A stretch of DNA of 64,000 nt from NCBI GenBank assembly GCA_958299035.1, contig CATQJL010000001.1:248001-312000 (forward strand), given 5' to 3'. The DNA is from Cylicocyclus nassatus (Eukaryota > Nematoda > Chromadorea > Rhabditida > Strongylidae). Below, one piece after another: positions 25,382 to 37,299 of the stretch (positions are counted from its first letter, which is position 1; every line of letters begins with the position of its first letter). Both the position numbers and the translations under genes were made by a program. A model generated the notes under the pieces. That model saw nothing but the letters and a program-made list of their open reading frames with translations, did not search any database and was not told the DNA's origin.

Positions 25382-26744
25382 GATTTGACGTTCCCGGAAT
25401 CGTGAATTTTTGAAGGAATATGGGTGGGTATATATTGAAAATCGTTGTTTTTGCGAGCCATTGCAAAGGTACTCGGACCCAACCTCTGGGACTGGCCTGG
25501 AGTTTTGTATTAGATTTCTCACTTTCCAATAGAGCAGAATTAGTCCTGGAAACATTTGACGTTTCCGGAATTGTGAATTTTTGAAGGAATATGGGTGGCT
25601 ATATATTGAGAATCGTTGTTTTTGCGAGCCATTGCAAAGGTACTCGGACCCGACCTCTGGGACTGGCCTGGAGTTTTGTATTAGATTCCTCATTTTCCAA
25701 TAGAGCAGTACTAGTCCTGGAAACATTTGACGTTCCCGGAATCGTGAATTTTTGAAGGAATATGGGTGGGTATATATTGAGAATCGTTGTTTTTGCGAGC
25801 CATTGCAAAGGTACTCGGACCCAACCTCTGGGACTGGCCTGGAGTTTTGTATTAGATTTCTCACTTTCCAATAGAGCAGAACTAGTCCTGGAAACATTTG
25901 ACGTTTCCGGAATCGTGAAGTTTTGAAGGAATATGGGTGGGTATATATTGAGAATCGTTGTTTTTGCGAGCCATTGCAAAGGTACTCGGACCCAACCTCT
26001 GGGACTGGCCTGGAGTTTTGTATTAGATTTCTCATTTTCCAATAGAGCAGAACTAGTCCTGGAAACATTTGACGTTTACGGAATCGTGAAGTTTTGAAGG
26101 AATATGGGTGGGTATATATTGAGAATCGTTGTTTTTGCGAGCCATTGCAAAGGTACTCGGACCCGACCTCTGGGACTGGCCTGGAGTTTTGTATTAGATT
26201 TCTCACTTTCCAATAGAGAAGTACTAGCCTGGAAACATTTGACGTTTCCGGAATCGTGAATTTTTGAAGGAATATGGGTGGGTATATTTTGAGAATCGTT
26301 GTTTTTGCGAGCCTGCAAGGGTACTCGGACCCGACCTCTAGGACTGGCCTGGAGTTTTGTATTAGATTTCTCATTTTCCAATAGAGCAGTACTAGTCCTG
26401 GAAGCATTTGACGTTTCCGGAATCGTGAATTTTTGAAGGAATATGGGTGGGTATATATTGAGAATCGTTGTTTTTGCGAGCCATTGCAAAGGTACTCGGA
26501 CCCGACCTCTAGGACTGGCCTGGAGTTTTGTATTAGATTTCTCATTTTCCAATAGAGCAGTACTAGTCCTGGAAACATTTGACGTTTCCGGAATGGTGAA
26601 TTTTTGAAGGAATATGGGTGGGTATATTTTGAGAATCGTTGTTTTTGCGAGCCTGCAAAGGTACTCGGACCCGACCTCTAGGACTGGCCTGGAGTTTTGT
26701 ATTAGATTTCTCACTTTCCAATAGAGCAGTACTAGTCCTGGAAA
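25382..26744. repeat. Region IV eight-monomer repeat, 1,363 bp
   Basis: Same start marker and first three monomers as the previous unit. Where the previous unit has the A/B chimera, this one has a full type A monomer (25,895) followed by one with 'gacgtttacgg' (26,066). The latter contains the one-base deletion 'tactagcctgg' at its end. Confidence 0.86.
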
Positions 26745-27599
26745 GATTTGACGTTCCCGGAATCGTGAATTTTTGAAGGAATATGGGTGGGTATATATTG
26801 AAAATCGTTGTTTTTGCGAGCCATTGCAAAGGTACTCGGACCCAACCTCTGGGACTGGCCTGGAGTTTTGTATTAGATTTCTCACTTTCCAATAGAGCAG
26901 AATTAGTCCTGGAAACATTTGACGTTTCCGGAATTGTGAATTTTTGAAGGAATATGGGTGGCTATATATTGAGAATCGTTGTTTTTGCGAGCCATTGCAA
27001 AGGTACTCGGACCCGACCTCTGGGACTGGCCTGGAGTTTTGTATTAGATTCCTCATTTTCCAATAGAGCAGTACTAGTCCTGGAAACATTTGACGTTCCC
27101 GGAATCGTGAATTTTTGAAGGAATATGGGTGGGTATATATTGAGAATCGTTGTTTTTGCGAGCCATTGCAAAGGTACTCGGACCCAACCTCTGGGACTGG
27201 CCTGGAGTTTTGTATTAGATTTCTCACTTTCCAATAGAGCAGAACTAGTCCTGGAAACATTTGACGTTTCCGGAATCGTGAAGTTTTGAAGGAATATGGG
27301 TGGGTATATATTGAGAATCGTTGTTTTTGCGAGCCATTGCAAAGGTACTCGGACCCAACCTCTGGGACTGGCCTGGAGTTTTGTATTAGATTTCTCATTT
27401 TCCAATAGAGCAGAACTAGTCCTGGAAACATTTGACGTTTACGGAATCGTGAAGTTTTGAAGGAATATGGGTGGGTATATATTGAGAATCGTTGTTTTTG
27501 CGAGCCATTGCAAAGGTACTCGGACCCGACCTCTGGGACTGGCCTGGAGTTTTGTATTAGATTTCTCACTTTCCAATAGAGCAGTACTAGTCCTGGAAG
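26745..27599. repeat. Region IV repeat, third partial copy
   Basis: Five type A monomers in the order of the 8-mer unit: 'aagatttgacg', 'ggtggctatat', 'gacgttcccgg', 'gtgaagttttg' and 'gacgtttacgg'. After 27,600 the order departs. The stretch from 26,916 reappears at the right end of the window at an offset of 36,073 bp. Confidence 0.84.
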
Positions 27600-28279
27600 C
27601 ATTTGACGTTTCCGGAATCGTAATTTTTGAAGGAATATGGGTGGGTATATATTGAGAATCGTTGTTTTTGCGAGCCATTGCAAAGGTACTCGGACCCGAC
27701 CTTTGGGACTGGCCTGGAGTTTTGTATTAGATTTCTCATTTTCCAGTAGAGCAGAACTAGTCCTGGAAACATTTGACGTTTCCGGAATCGTGAAGTTTTG
27801 AAGGAATATGGGTGGGTATATATTGAGAATCGTTGTTTTTGCGAGCCATTGCAAAGGTACTCGGATCCGACCTCTGGGACTGGCCTGGAGTTTTGTATTA
27901 GATTTCTCACTTTCCAATAGAGCAGTACTAGTCCTGGAAGCATTTGAGTTTCCGGAGTCGTGAACTTTTGAAGGAATATGGGTGGGTATATATTGAGAAT
28001 CGTTGTTTTTGCGAGCCATTGCAAAGGTACTCGGACCCGACCTCTGGGACTGGCCTGGAGTTTTGTATTAGATTTCTCATTTTCCAATAGAGCAGTACTA
28101 GTCCTGGAAACATTTGACGTTTCCGGAATGGTGAATTTTTGAAGGAATATGGGTGGGTATATTTTGAGAATCGTTGTTTTTGCGAGCCTGCAAGGGTACT
28201 CGGACCCGACCTCTAGGACTGGCCTGGAGTTTTGTATTAGATTTCTCATTTTCCAATAGAGAAGTACTAGTCCTGGAAA
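27600..28279. repeat. Junction stretch with several private small deletions
   Basis: Four monomers with unusual single-base losses: 'aatcgtaattttt' near 27,618 and 'tttgagtttcc' near 27,944. A substitution near 27,864 turns 'cggacccg' into 'cggatccg', creating a GGATCC site that I noticed only here. It separates the 7/8-mer repeat from regular dimers. Confidence 0.8.
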
Positions 28280-29639
28280 CATTTGACGTTTCCGGAATCG
28301 TGAATTTTTGAAGGAATATGGGTGGGTATATTTTGAGAATCGTTGTTTTTGCGAGCCTGCAAGGGTACTCGGACCCGACCTCTAGGACTGGCCTGGAGTT
28401 TTGTATTAGATTTCTCACTTTCCAATAGAGCAGTACTAGTCCTGGAAGCATTTGACGTTTCCGGAGTCGTGAATTTTTGAAGGAATATGGGTGGGTATAT
28501 ATTGAGAATCGTTGTTTTTGCGAGCCATTGCAAAGGTACTCGGACCCGACCTCTGGGACTGGCCTGGAGTTTTGTATTAGATTTCTCATTTTCCAATAGA
28601 GCAGTACTAGTCCTGGAAACATTTGACGTTTCCGGAATGGTGAATTTTTGAAGGAATATGGGTGGGTATATTTTGAGAATCGTTGTTTTTGCGAGCCTGC
28701 AAGGGTACTCGGACCCGACCTCTAGGACAGGCCTGGAGTTTTGTATTAGATTTCTCACTTTCCAATAGAGCAGTACTAGTCCTGGAAGCATTTGACGTTT
28801 CCGGAATCGTGAATTTTTGAAGGAATATGGGTGGGTATATATTGAGAATCGTTGTTTTTGCGAGCCATTGCAAAGGTACTCGGACCCGACCTCTGGGACT
28901 GCCCTGGAGTTTCGTATTAGATTTCTCACTTTCCAATAGAGAAGTACTAGTCCTGGAAACATTTGACGTTTCCGGAATCGTGAATTTTTGAAGGAATATG
29001 GGTGGGTATATTTTGAGAATCGTTGTTTTTGCGAGCCTGCAAGGGTACTCGGACCCGACCTCTAGGACTGGCCTGGAGTTTTGTATTAGATTTCTCACTT
29101 TCCAATAGAGCAGTACTAGTCCTGGAAGCATTTGACGTTTCCGGAATCGTGAATTTTTGAAGGAATATGGGTGGGTATATATTGAGAATCGTTGTTTTTG
29201 CGAGCCATTGCAAAGGTACTCGGACCCGACCTCTGGGACTGCCCTGGAGTTTCGTATTAGATTTCTCACTTTCCAATAGAGAAGTACTAGTCCTGGAAAC
29301 ATTTGACGTTTCCGGAATCGTGAATTTTTGAAGGAATATGGGTGGGTATATTTTGAGAATCGTTGTTTTTGCGAGCCTGCAAGGGTACTCGGACCCGACC
29401 TCTAGGACTGGCCTGGAGTTTTGTATTAGATTTCTCACTTTCCAATAGAGCAGTACTAGTCCTGGAAGCATTTGACGTTTCCGGAGTCGTGAATTTTTGA
29501 AGGAATATGGGTGGGTATATATTGAGAATCGTTGTTTTTGCGAGCCATTGCAAAGGTACTCGGACCCGACCTCTGGGACTGGCCTGGAGTTTTGTATTAG
29601 ATTTCTCATTTTCCAATAGAGCAGAATTAGTCCTGGAAA
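28280..29639. repeat. Region V: A/B dimers of 340 bp
   Basis: Monomer starts at 28280, 28449, 28620, 28789, 28960, 29129, 29300, 29469 and 29640 give alternating 169 and 171 bp units. The three dimers from 28,620 are exactly 340 bp each. The same B/A dimers form the second half of the 11-monomer unit downstream. Confidence 0.87.
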
Positions 29640-29981
29640 CATTTGACGTTTCCGGAATTGTGAATTTTTGAAGGAATATGGGTGGCTATATATTGAGAAT
29701 CGTTGTTTTTGCGAGCCATTGCAAAGGTACTCGGACCCGACCTCTGGGACTGGCCTGGAGTTTTGTATTAGATTCCTCATTTTCCAATAGAGCAGTACTA
29801 GTCCTGGAAACATTTGACGTTCCCGGAATCGTGAATTTTTGAAGGAATATGGGTGGGTATATATTGAGAATCGTTGTTTTTGCGAGCCATTGCAAAGGTA
29901 CTCGGACCCAACCTCTGGGACTGGCCTGGAGTTTTGTATTAGATTTCTCACTTTCCAATAGAGCAGAATTAGTCCTGGAAA
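29640..29981. repeat. 11-mer HOR unit 1, contracted to 342 bp (2 monomers)
   Basis: Holds only the 'ggtggctatat' and 'gacgttcccgg' monomers, then restarts. It is the left edge of the 11-mer block. Confidence 0.87.
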
Positions 29982-31852
29982 CATTTGACGTTTCCGGAAT
30001 TGTGAATTTTTGAAGGAATATGGGTGGCTATATATTGAGAATCGTTGTTTTTGCGAGCCATTGCAAAGGTACTCGGACCCGACCTCTGGGACTGGCCTGG
30101 AGTTTTGTATTAGATTCCTCATTTTCCAATAGAGCAGTACTAGTCCTGGAAACATTTGACGTTCCCGGAATCGTGAATTTTTGAAGGAATATGGGTGGGT
30201 ATATATTGAGAATCGTTGTTTTTGCGAGCCATTGCAAAGGTACTCGGACCCAACCTCTGGGACTGGCCTGGAGTTTTGTATTAGATTTCTCACTTTCCAA
30301 TAGAGCAGAACTAGTCCTGGAAACATTTGACGTTTCCGGAATCGTGAAGTTTTGAAGGAATATGGGTGGGTATATATTGAGAATCGTTGTTTTTGCGAGC
30401 CTGCAAGGGTACTCGGACCCGACCTCTAGGACTGGCCTGGAGTTTTGTATTAGATTTCTCACTTTCCAATAGAGCAGTACTAGTCCTGGAAGCATTTGAC
30501 GTTTCCGGAATCGTGAATTTTTGAAGGAATATGGGTGGGTATATATTGAGAATCGTTGTTTTTGCGAGCCATTGCAAAGGTACTCGGACCCGACCTCTGG
30601 GACTGCCCTGGAGTTTCGTATTAGATTTCTCACTTTCCAATAGAGAAGTACTAGTCCTGGAAACATTTGACGTTTCCGGAATCGTGAATTTTTGAAGGAA
30701 TATGGGTGGATATATTTTGAGAATCGTTGTTTTTGCGAGCCTGCAAGGGTACTCGGACCCGACCTCTAGGACTGGCCTGGAGTTTTGTATTAGATTTCTC
30801 ACTTTCCAATAGAGCAGTACTAGTACTGGAAACATTTGACGTTTCCGGAATTGTGAATTTTTGAAGGAATATGGGTGGGTATATTTTGAGAATCGTTGTT
30901 TTTGCGAGCCTGCAAGGGTAGTCGGACCCGACCTCTAGGACTGGCCTGGAGTTTTGTATTAGATTTCTCACTTTCCAATAGAGCAGTACTAGTCCTGGAA
31001 GCATTTGACGTTTCCGGAGTCGTGAATTTTTGAAGGAATATGGGTGGGTATATATTGAGAATCGTTGTTTTTGCGAGCCATTGCAAAGGTACTCGGACCC
31101 GACCTCTGGGACTGGCCTGGAGTTTTGTATTAGATTTCTCATTTTCCAATAGAGCAGTACTAGTACTGGAAACATTTGACGTTTCCGGAATGGTGAATTT
31201 TTGAAGGAATATGGGTGGGTATATTTTGAGAATCGTTGTTTTTGCGAGCCTGCAAGGGTACTCGGACCCGACCTCTAGGACTGGCCTGGAGTTTTGTATT
31301 AGATTTCTCACTTTCCAATAGAGCAGTACTAGTCCTGGAAGCATTTGACGTTTCCGGAATCGTGAATTTTTGAAGGAATATGGGTGGGTATATATTGAGA
31401 ATCGTTGTTTTTGCGAGCCATTGCAAAGGTACTCGGACCCGACCTCTGGGACTGCCCTGGAGTTTCGTATTAGATTTCTCACTTTCCAATAGAGAAGTAC
31501 TAGTCCTGGAAACATTTGACGTTTCCGGAATCGTGAATTTTTGAAGGAATATGGGTGGGTATATTTTGAGAATCGTTGTTTTTGCGAGCCTGCAAGGGTA
31601 CTCGGACCCGACCTCTAGGACTGGCCTGGAGTTTTGTATTAGATTTCTCACTTTCCAATAGAGCAGTACTAGTCCTGGAAGCATTTGACGTTTCCGGAGT
31701 CGTGAATTTTTGAAGGAATATGGGTGGGTATATATTGAGAATCGTTGTTTTTACGAGCCATTGCAAAGGTACTCGGACCCGACCTCTGGGACTGGCCTGG
31801 AGTTTTGTATTAGATTTCTCATTTTCCAATAGAGCAGAATTAGTCCTGGAAA
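29982..31852. repeat. 11-mer HOR unit 2, 1,871 bp
   Basis: First full-length unit, with the chimera at 30,324-30,492, 'gggtggatatat' near 30,707 and 'gggtagtcgg' near 30,917. A private change gives 'tttttacgagcc' near 31,750. Confidence 0.9.
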
Positions 31853-33893
31853 CATTTGACGTTTCCGGAATTGTGAATTTTTGAAGGAATATGGGTGGCT
31901 ATATATTGAGAATCGTTGTTTTTGCGAGCCATTGCAAAGGTACTCGGACCCGACCTCTGGGACTGGCCTGGAGTTTTGTATTAGATTCCTCATTTTCCAA
32001 TAGAGCAGTACTAGTCCTGGAAACATTTGACGTTCCCGGAATCGTGAATTTTTGAAGGAATATGGGTGGGTATATATTGAGAATCGTTGTTTTTGCGAGC
32101 CATTGCAAAGGTACTCGGACCCAACCTCTGGGACTGGCCTGGAGTTTTGTATTAGATTTCTCACTTTCCAATAGAGCAGAACTAGTCCTGGAAACATTTG
32201 ACGTTTCCGGAATCGTGAAGTTTTGAAGGAATATGGGTGGGTATATATTGAGAATCGTTGTTTTTGCGAGCCTGCAAGGGTACTCGGACCCGACCTCTAG
32301 GACTGGCCTGGAGTTTTGTATTAGATTTCTCACTTTCCAATAGAGCAGTACTAGTCCTGGAAGCATTTGACGTTTCCGGAATCGTGAATTTTTGAAGGAA
32401 TATGGGTGGGTATATATTGAGAATCGTTGTTTTTGCGAGCCATTGCAAAGGTACTCGGACCCGACCTCTGGGACTGCCCTGGAGTTTCGTATTAGATTTC
32501 TCACTTTCCAATAGAGAAGTACTAGTCCTGGAAACATTTGACGTTTCCGGAATCGTGAATTTTTGAAGGAATATGGGTGGATATATTTTGAGAATCGTTG
32601 TTTTTGCGAGCCTGCAAGGGTACTCGGACCCGACCTCTAGGACTGGCCTGGAGTTTTGTATTAGATTTCTCACTTTCCAATAGAGCAGTACTAGTACTGG
32701 AAACATTTGACGTTTCCGGAATTGTGAATTTTTGAAGGAATATGGGTGGGTATATTTTGAGAATCGTTGTTTTTGCGAGCCTGCAAGGGTAGTCGGACCC
32801 GACCTCTAGGACTGGCCTGGAGTTTTGTATTAGATTTCTCACTTTCCAATAGAGCAGTACTAGTCCTGGAAGCATTTGACGTTTCCGGAGTCGTGAATTT
32901 TTGAAGGAATATGGGTGGGTATATATTGAGAATCGTTGTTTTTGCGAGCCATTGCAAAGGTACTCGGACCCGACCTCTGGGACTGGCCTGGAGTTTTGTA
33001 TTAGATTTCTCATTTTCCAATAGAGCAGTACTAGTCCTGGAAACATTTGACGTTTCCGGAATGGTGAATTTTTGAAGGAATATGGGTGGGTATATTTTGA
33101 GAATCGTTGTTTTTGCGAGCCTGCAAGGGTACTCGGACCCGACCTCTAGGACTGGCCTGGAGTTTTGTATTAGATTTCTCACTTTCCAATAGAGCAGTAC
33201 TAGTCCTGGAAGCATTTGACGTTTCCGGAGTCGTGAATTTTTGAAGGAATATGGGTGGGTATATATTGAGAATCGTTGTTTTTGCGAGCCATTGCAAAGG
33301 TACTCGGACCCGACCTCTGGGACTGGCCTGGAGTTTCTATTAGATTTCTCATTTTCCAATAGAGCAGTACTAGTCCTGGAAGCATTTGACGTTTCCGGAA
33401 TCGTGAATTTTTGAAGGAATATGGGTGGGTATATATTGAGAATCGTTGTTTTTGCGAGCCATTGCAAAGGTACTCGGACCCGACCTCTGGGACTGCCCTG
33501 GAGTTTCGTATTAGATTTCTCACTTTCCAATAGAGAAGTACTAGTCCTGGAAACATTTGACGTTTCCGGAATCGTGAATTTTTGAAGGAATATGGGTGGG
33601 TATATTTTGAGAATCGTTGTTTTTGCGAGCCTGCAAGGGTACTCGGACCCGACCTCTAGGACTGGCCTGGAGTTTTGTATTAGATTTCTCACTTTCCAAT
33701 AGAGCAGTACTAGTCCTGGAAGCATTTGACGTTTCCGGAGTCGTGAATTTTTGAAGGAATATGGGTGGGTATATATTGAGAATCGTTGTTTTTGCGAGCC
33801 ATTGCAAAGGTACTCGGACCCGACCTCTGGGACTGGCCTGGAGTTTTGTATTAGATTTCTCATTTTCCAATAGAGCAGAATTAGTCCTGGAAA
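31853..33893. repeat. 11-mer HOR unit 3, 2,041 bp (12 monomers)
   Basis: One additional monomer relative to the standard unit. One monomer near 33,333 has a small deletion, 'gagtttctattag', a private marker. Confidence 0.88.
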
Positions 33894-35426
33894 CATTTGA
33901 CGTTTCCGGAATTGTGAATTTTTGAAGGAATATGGGTGGCTATATATTGAGAATCGTTGTTTTTGCGAGCCATTGCAAAGGTACTCGGACCCGACCTCTG
34001 GGACTGGCCTGGAGTTTTGTATTAGATTCCTCATTTTCCAATAGAGCAGTACTAGTCCTGGAAACATTTGACGTTCCCGGAATCGTGAATTTTTGAAGGA
34101 ATATGGGTGGGTATATATTGAGAATCGTTGTTTTTGCGAGCCATTGCAAAGGTACTCGGACCCAACCTCTGGGACTGGCCTGGAGTTTTGTATTAGATTT
34201 CTCACTTTCCAATAGAGCAGAACTAGTCCTGGAAACATTTGACGTTTCCGGAATCGTGAAGTTTTGAAGGAATATGGGTGGGTATATATTGAGAATCGTT
34301 GTTTTTGCGAGCCTGCAAGGGTACTCGGACCCGACCTCTAGGACTGGCCTGGAGTTTTGTATTAGATTTCTCACTTTCCAATAGAGCAGTACTAGTCCTG
34401 GAAGCATTTGACGTTTCCGGAATCGTGAATTTTTGAAGGAATATGGGTGGGTATATATTGAGAATCGTTGTTTTTGCGAGCCATTGCAAAGGTACTCGGA
34501 CCCGACCTCTGGGACTGCCCTGGAGTTTCGTATTAGATTTCTCACTTTCCAATAGAGAAGTACTAGTCCTGGAAACATTTGACGTTTCCGGAATCGTGAA
34601 TTTTTGAAGGAATATGGGTGGATATATTTTGAGAATCGTTGTTTTTGCGAGCCTGCAAGGGTACTCGGACCCGACCTCTAGGACTGGCCTGGAGTTTTGT
34701 ATTAGATTTCTCACTTTCCAATAGAGAAGTACTAGTCCTGGAAACATTTGACGTTTCCGGAATCGTGAATTTTTGAAGGAATATGGGTGGGTATATATTG
34801 AGAATCGTTGTTTTTGCGAGCCATTGCAAAGGTACTCGGACCCGACCTCTGGGACTGGCCTGGAGTTTTGTATTAGATTTCTCATTTTCCAATAGAGCAG
34901 TACTAGTCCTGGAAGCATTTGACGTTTCCGGAATCGTGAATTTTTGAAGGAATATGGGTGGGTATATATTGAGAATCGTTGTTTTTGCGAGCCATTGCAA
35001 AGGTACTCGGACCCGACCTCTGGGACTGCCCTGGAGTTTCGTATTAGATTTCTCACTTTCCAATAGAGAAGTACTAGTCCTGGAAACATTTGACGTTTCC
35101 GGAATCGTGAATTTTTGAAGGAATATGGGTGGGTATATTTTGAGAATCGTTGTTTTTGCGAGCCTGCAAGGGTACTCGGACCCGACCTCTAGGACTGGCC
35201 TGGAGTTTTGTATTAGATTTCTCACTTTCCAATAGAGCAGTACTAGTCCTGGAAGCATTTGACGTTTCCGGAGTCGTGAATTTTTGAAGGAATATGGGTG
35301 GGTATATATTGAGAATCGTTGTTTTTGCGAGCCATTGCAAAGGTACTCGGACCCGACCTCTGGGACTGGCCTGGAGTTTTGTATTAGATTTCTCATTTTC
35401 CAATAGAGCAGAATTAGTCCTGGAAA
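33894..35426. repeat. 11-mer HOR unit 4, 1,533 bp (9 monomers)
   Basis: Lacks the 'gggtagtcgg' type B monomer and a neighbour. Confidence 0.87.
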
Positions 35427-37299
35427 CATTTGACGTTTCCGGAATTGTGAATTTTTGAAGGAATATGGGTGGCTATATATTGAGAATCGTTGTTTTTGCG
35501 AGCCATTGCAAAGGTACTCGGACACGACCTCTGGGACTGGCCTGGAGTTTTGTATTAGATTCCTCATTTTCCAATAGAGCAGTACTAGTCCTGGAAACAT
35601 TTGACGTTCCCGGAATCGTGAATTTTTGAAGGAATATGGGTGGGTATATATTGAGAATCGTTGTTTTTGCGAGCCATTGCAAAGGTACTCGGACCCAACC
35701 TCTGGGACTGGCCTGGAGTTTTGTATTAGATTTCTCACTTTCCAATAGAGCAGAACTAGTCCTGGAAACATTTGACGTTTCCGGAATCGTGAAGTTTTGA
35801 AGGAATATGGGTGGGTATATATTGAGAATCGTTGTTTTTGCGAGCCTGCAAGGGTACTCGGACCCGACCTCTAGGACTGGTCTGGAGTTTTGTATTAGAT
35901 TTCTCACTTTCCAATAGAGCAGTACTAGTCCTGGAAGCATTTGACGTTTCCGGAATCGTGAATTTTTGAAGGAATATGGGTGGGTATATATTGAGAATCG
36001 TTGTTTTTGCGAGCCATTGCAAAGGTACTCGGACCCGACCTCTGGGACTGCCCTGGAGTTTCGTATTAGATTTCTCACTTTCCAATAGAGAAGTACTAGT
36101 CCTGGAAACATTTGACGTTTCCGGAATCGTGAATTTTTGAAGGAATATGGGTGGATATATTTTGAGAATCGTTGTTTTTGCGAGCCTGCAAGGGTACTCG
36201 GACCCGACCTCTAGGACTGGCCTGGAGTTTTGTATTAGATTTCTCACTTTCCAATAGAGCAGTACTAGTACTGGAAACATTTGACGTTTCCGGAATTGTG
36301 AATTTTTGAAGGAATATGGGTGGGTATATATTGAGAATCGTTGTTTTTGCGAGCCATTGCAAAGGTACTCGGACCCAACCTCTGGGACTGGCCTGGAGTT
36401 TTGTATTAGATTTCTCACTTTCCAATAGAGCAGAACTAGTCCTGGAAACATTTGACGTTTCCGGAATCGTGAAGTTTTGAAGGAATATGGGTGGGTATAT
36501 ATTGAGAATCGTTGTTTTTGCGAGCCTGCAAGGGTACTCGGACCCGACCTCTAGGACTGGCCTGGAGTTTTGTATTAGATTTCTCACTTTCCAATAGAGC
36601 AGTACTAGTACTGGAAACATTTGACGTTTCCGGAATTGTGAATTTTTGAAGGAATATGGGTGGGTATATATTGAGAATCGTTGTTTTTGCGAGCCATTGC
36701 AAAGGTACTCGGACCCGACCTCTGGGACTGGCCTGGAGTTTTGTATTAGATTTCTCATTTTCCAATAGAGCAGTACTAGTCCTGGAAGCATTTGACGTTT
36801 CCGGAATCGTGAATTTTTGAAGGAATATGGGTGGGTATATATTGAGAATCGTTGTTTTTGCGAGCCATTGCAAAGGTACTCGGACCCGACCTCTGGGACT
36901 GCCCTGGAGTTTCGTATTAGATTTCTCACTTTCCAATAGAGAAGTACTAGTCCTGGAAACATTTGACGTTTCCGGAATCGTGAATTTTTGAAGGAATATG
37001 GGTGGGTATATTTTGAGAATCGTTGTTTTTGCGAGCCTGCAAGGGTACTCGGACCCGACCTCTAGGACTGGCCTGGAGTTTTGTATTAGATTTCTCACTT
37101 TCCAATAGAGCAGTACTAGTCCTGGAAGCATTTGACGTTTCCGGAGTCGTGAATTTTTGAAGGAATATGGGTGGGTATATATTGAGAATCGTTGTTTTTG
37201 CGAGCCATTGCAAAGGTACTCGGACCCGACCTCTGGGACTGGCCTGGAGTTTTGTATTAGATTTCTCATTTTCCAATAGAGCAGAATTAGTCCTGGAAA
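35427..37299. repeat. 11-mer HOR unit 5, 1,873 bp
   Basis: Eleven monomers, but one type B is replaced by type A, adding two bases. The run 'tgggtatatattgag' with 'cccaacc' and the chimera appear a second time near 36,290-36,630, showing an internal rearrangement. Has 'cggacacgacc' near 35,521. Confidence 0.85.

Noticed and set aside
27467..27655. Plus-strand open frame of about 60 codons
   Set aside because: Created by the local one-base deletion 'cgtaattttt' in a satellite monomer; no independent evidence of a gene.
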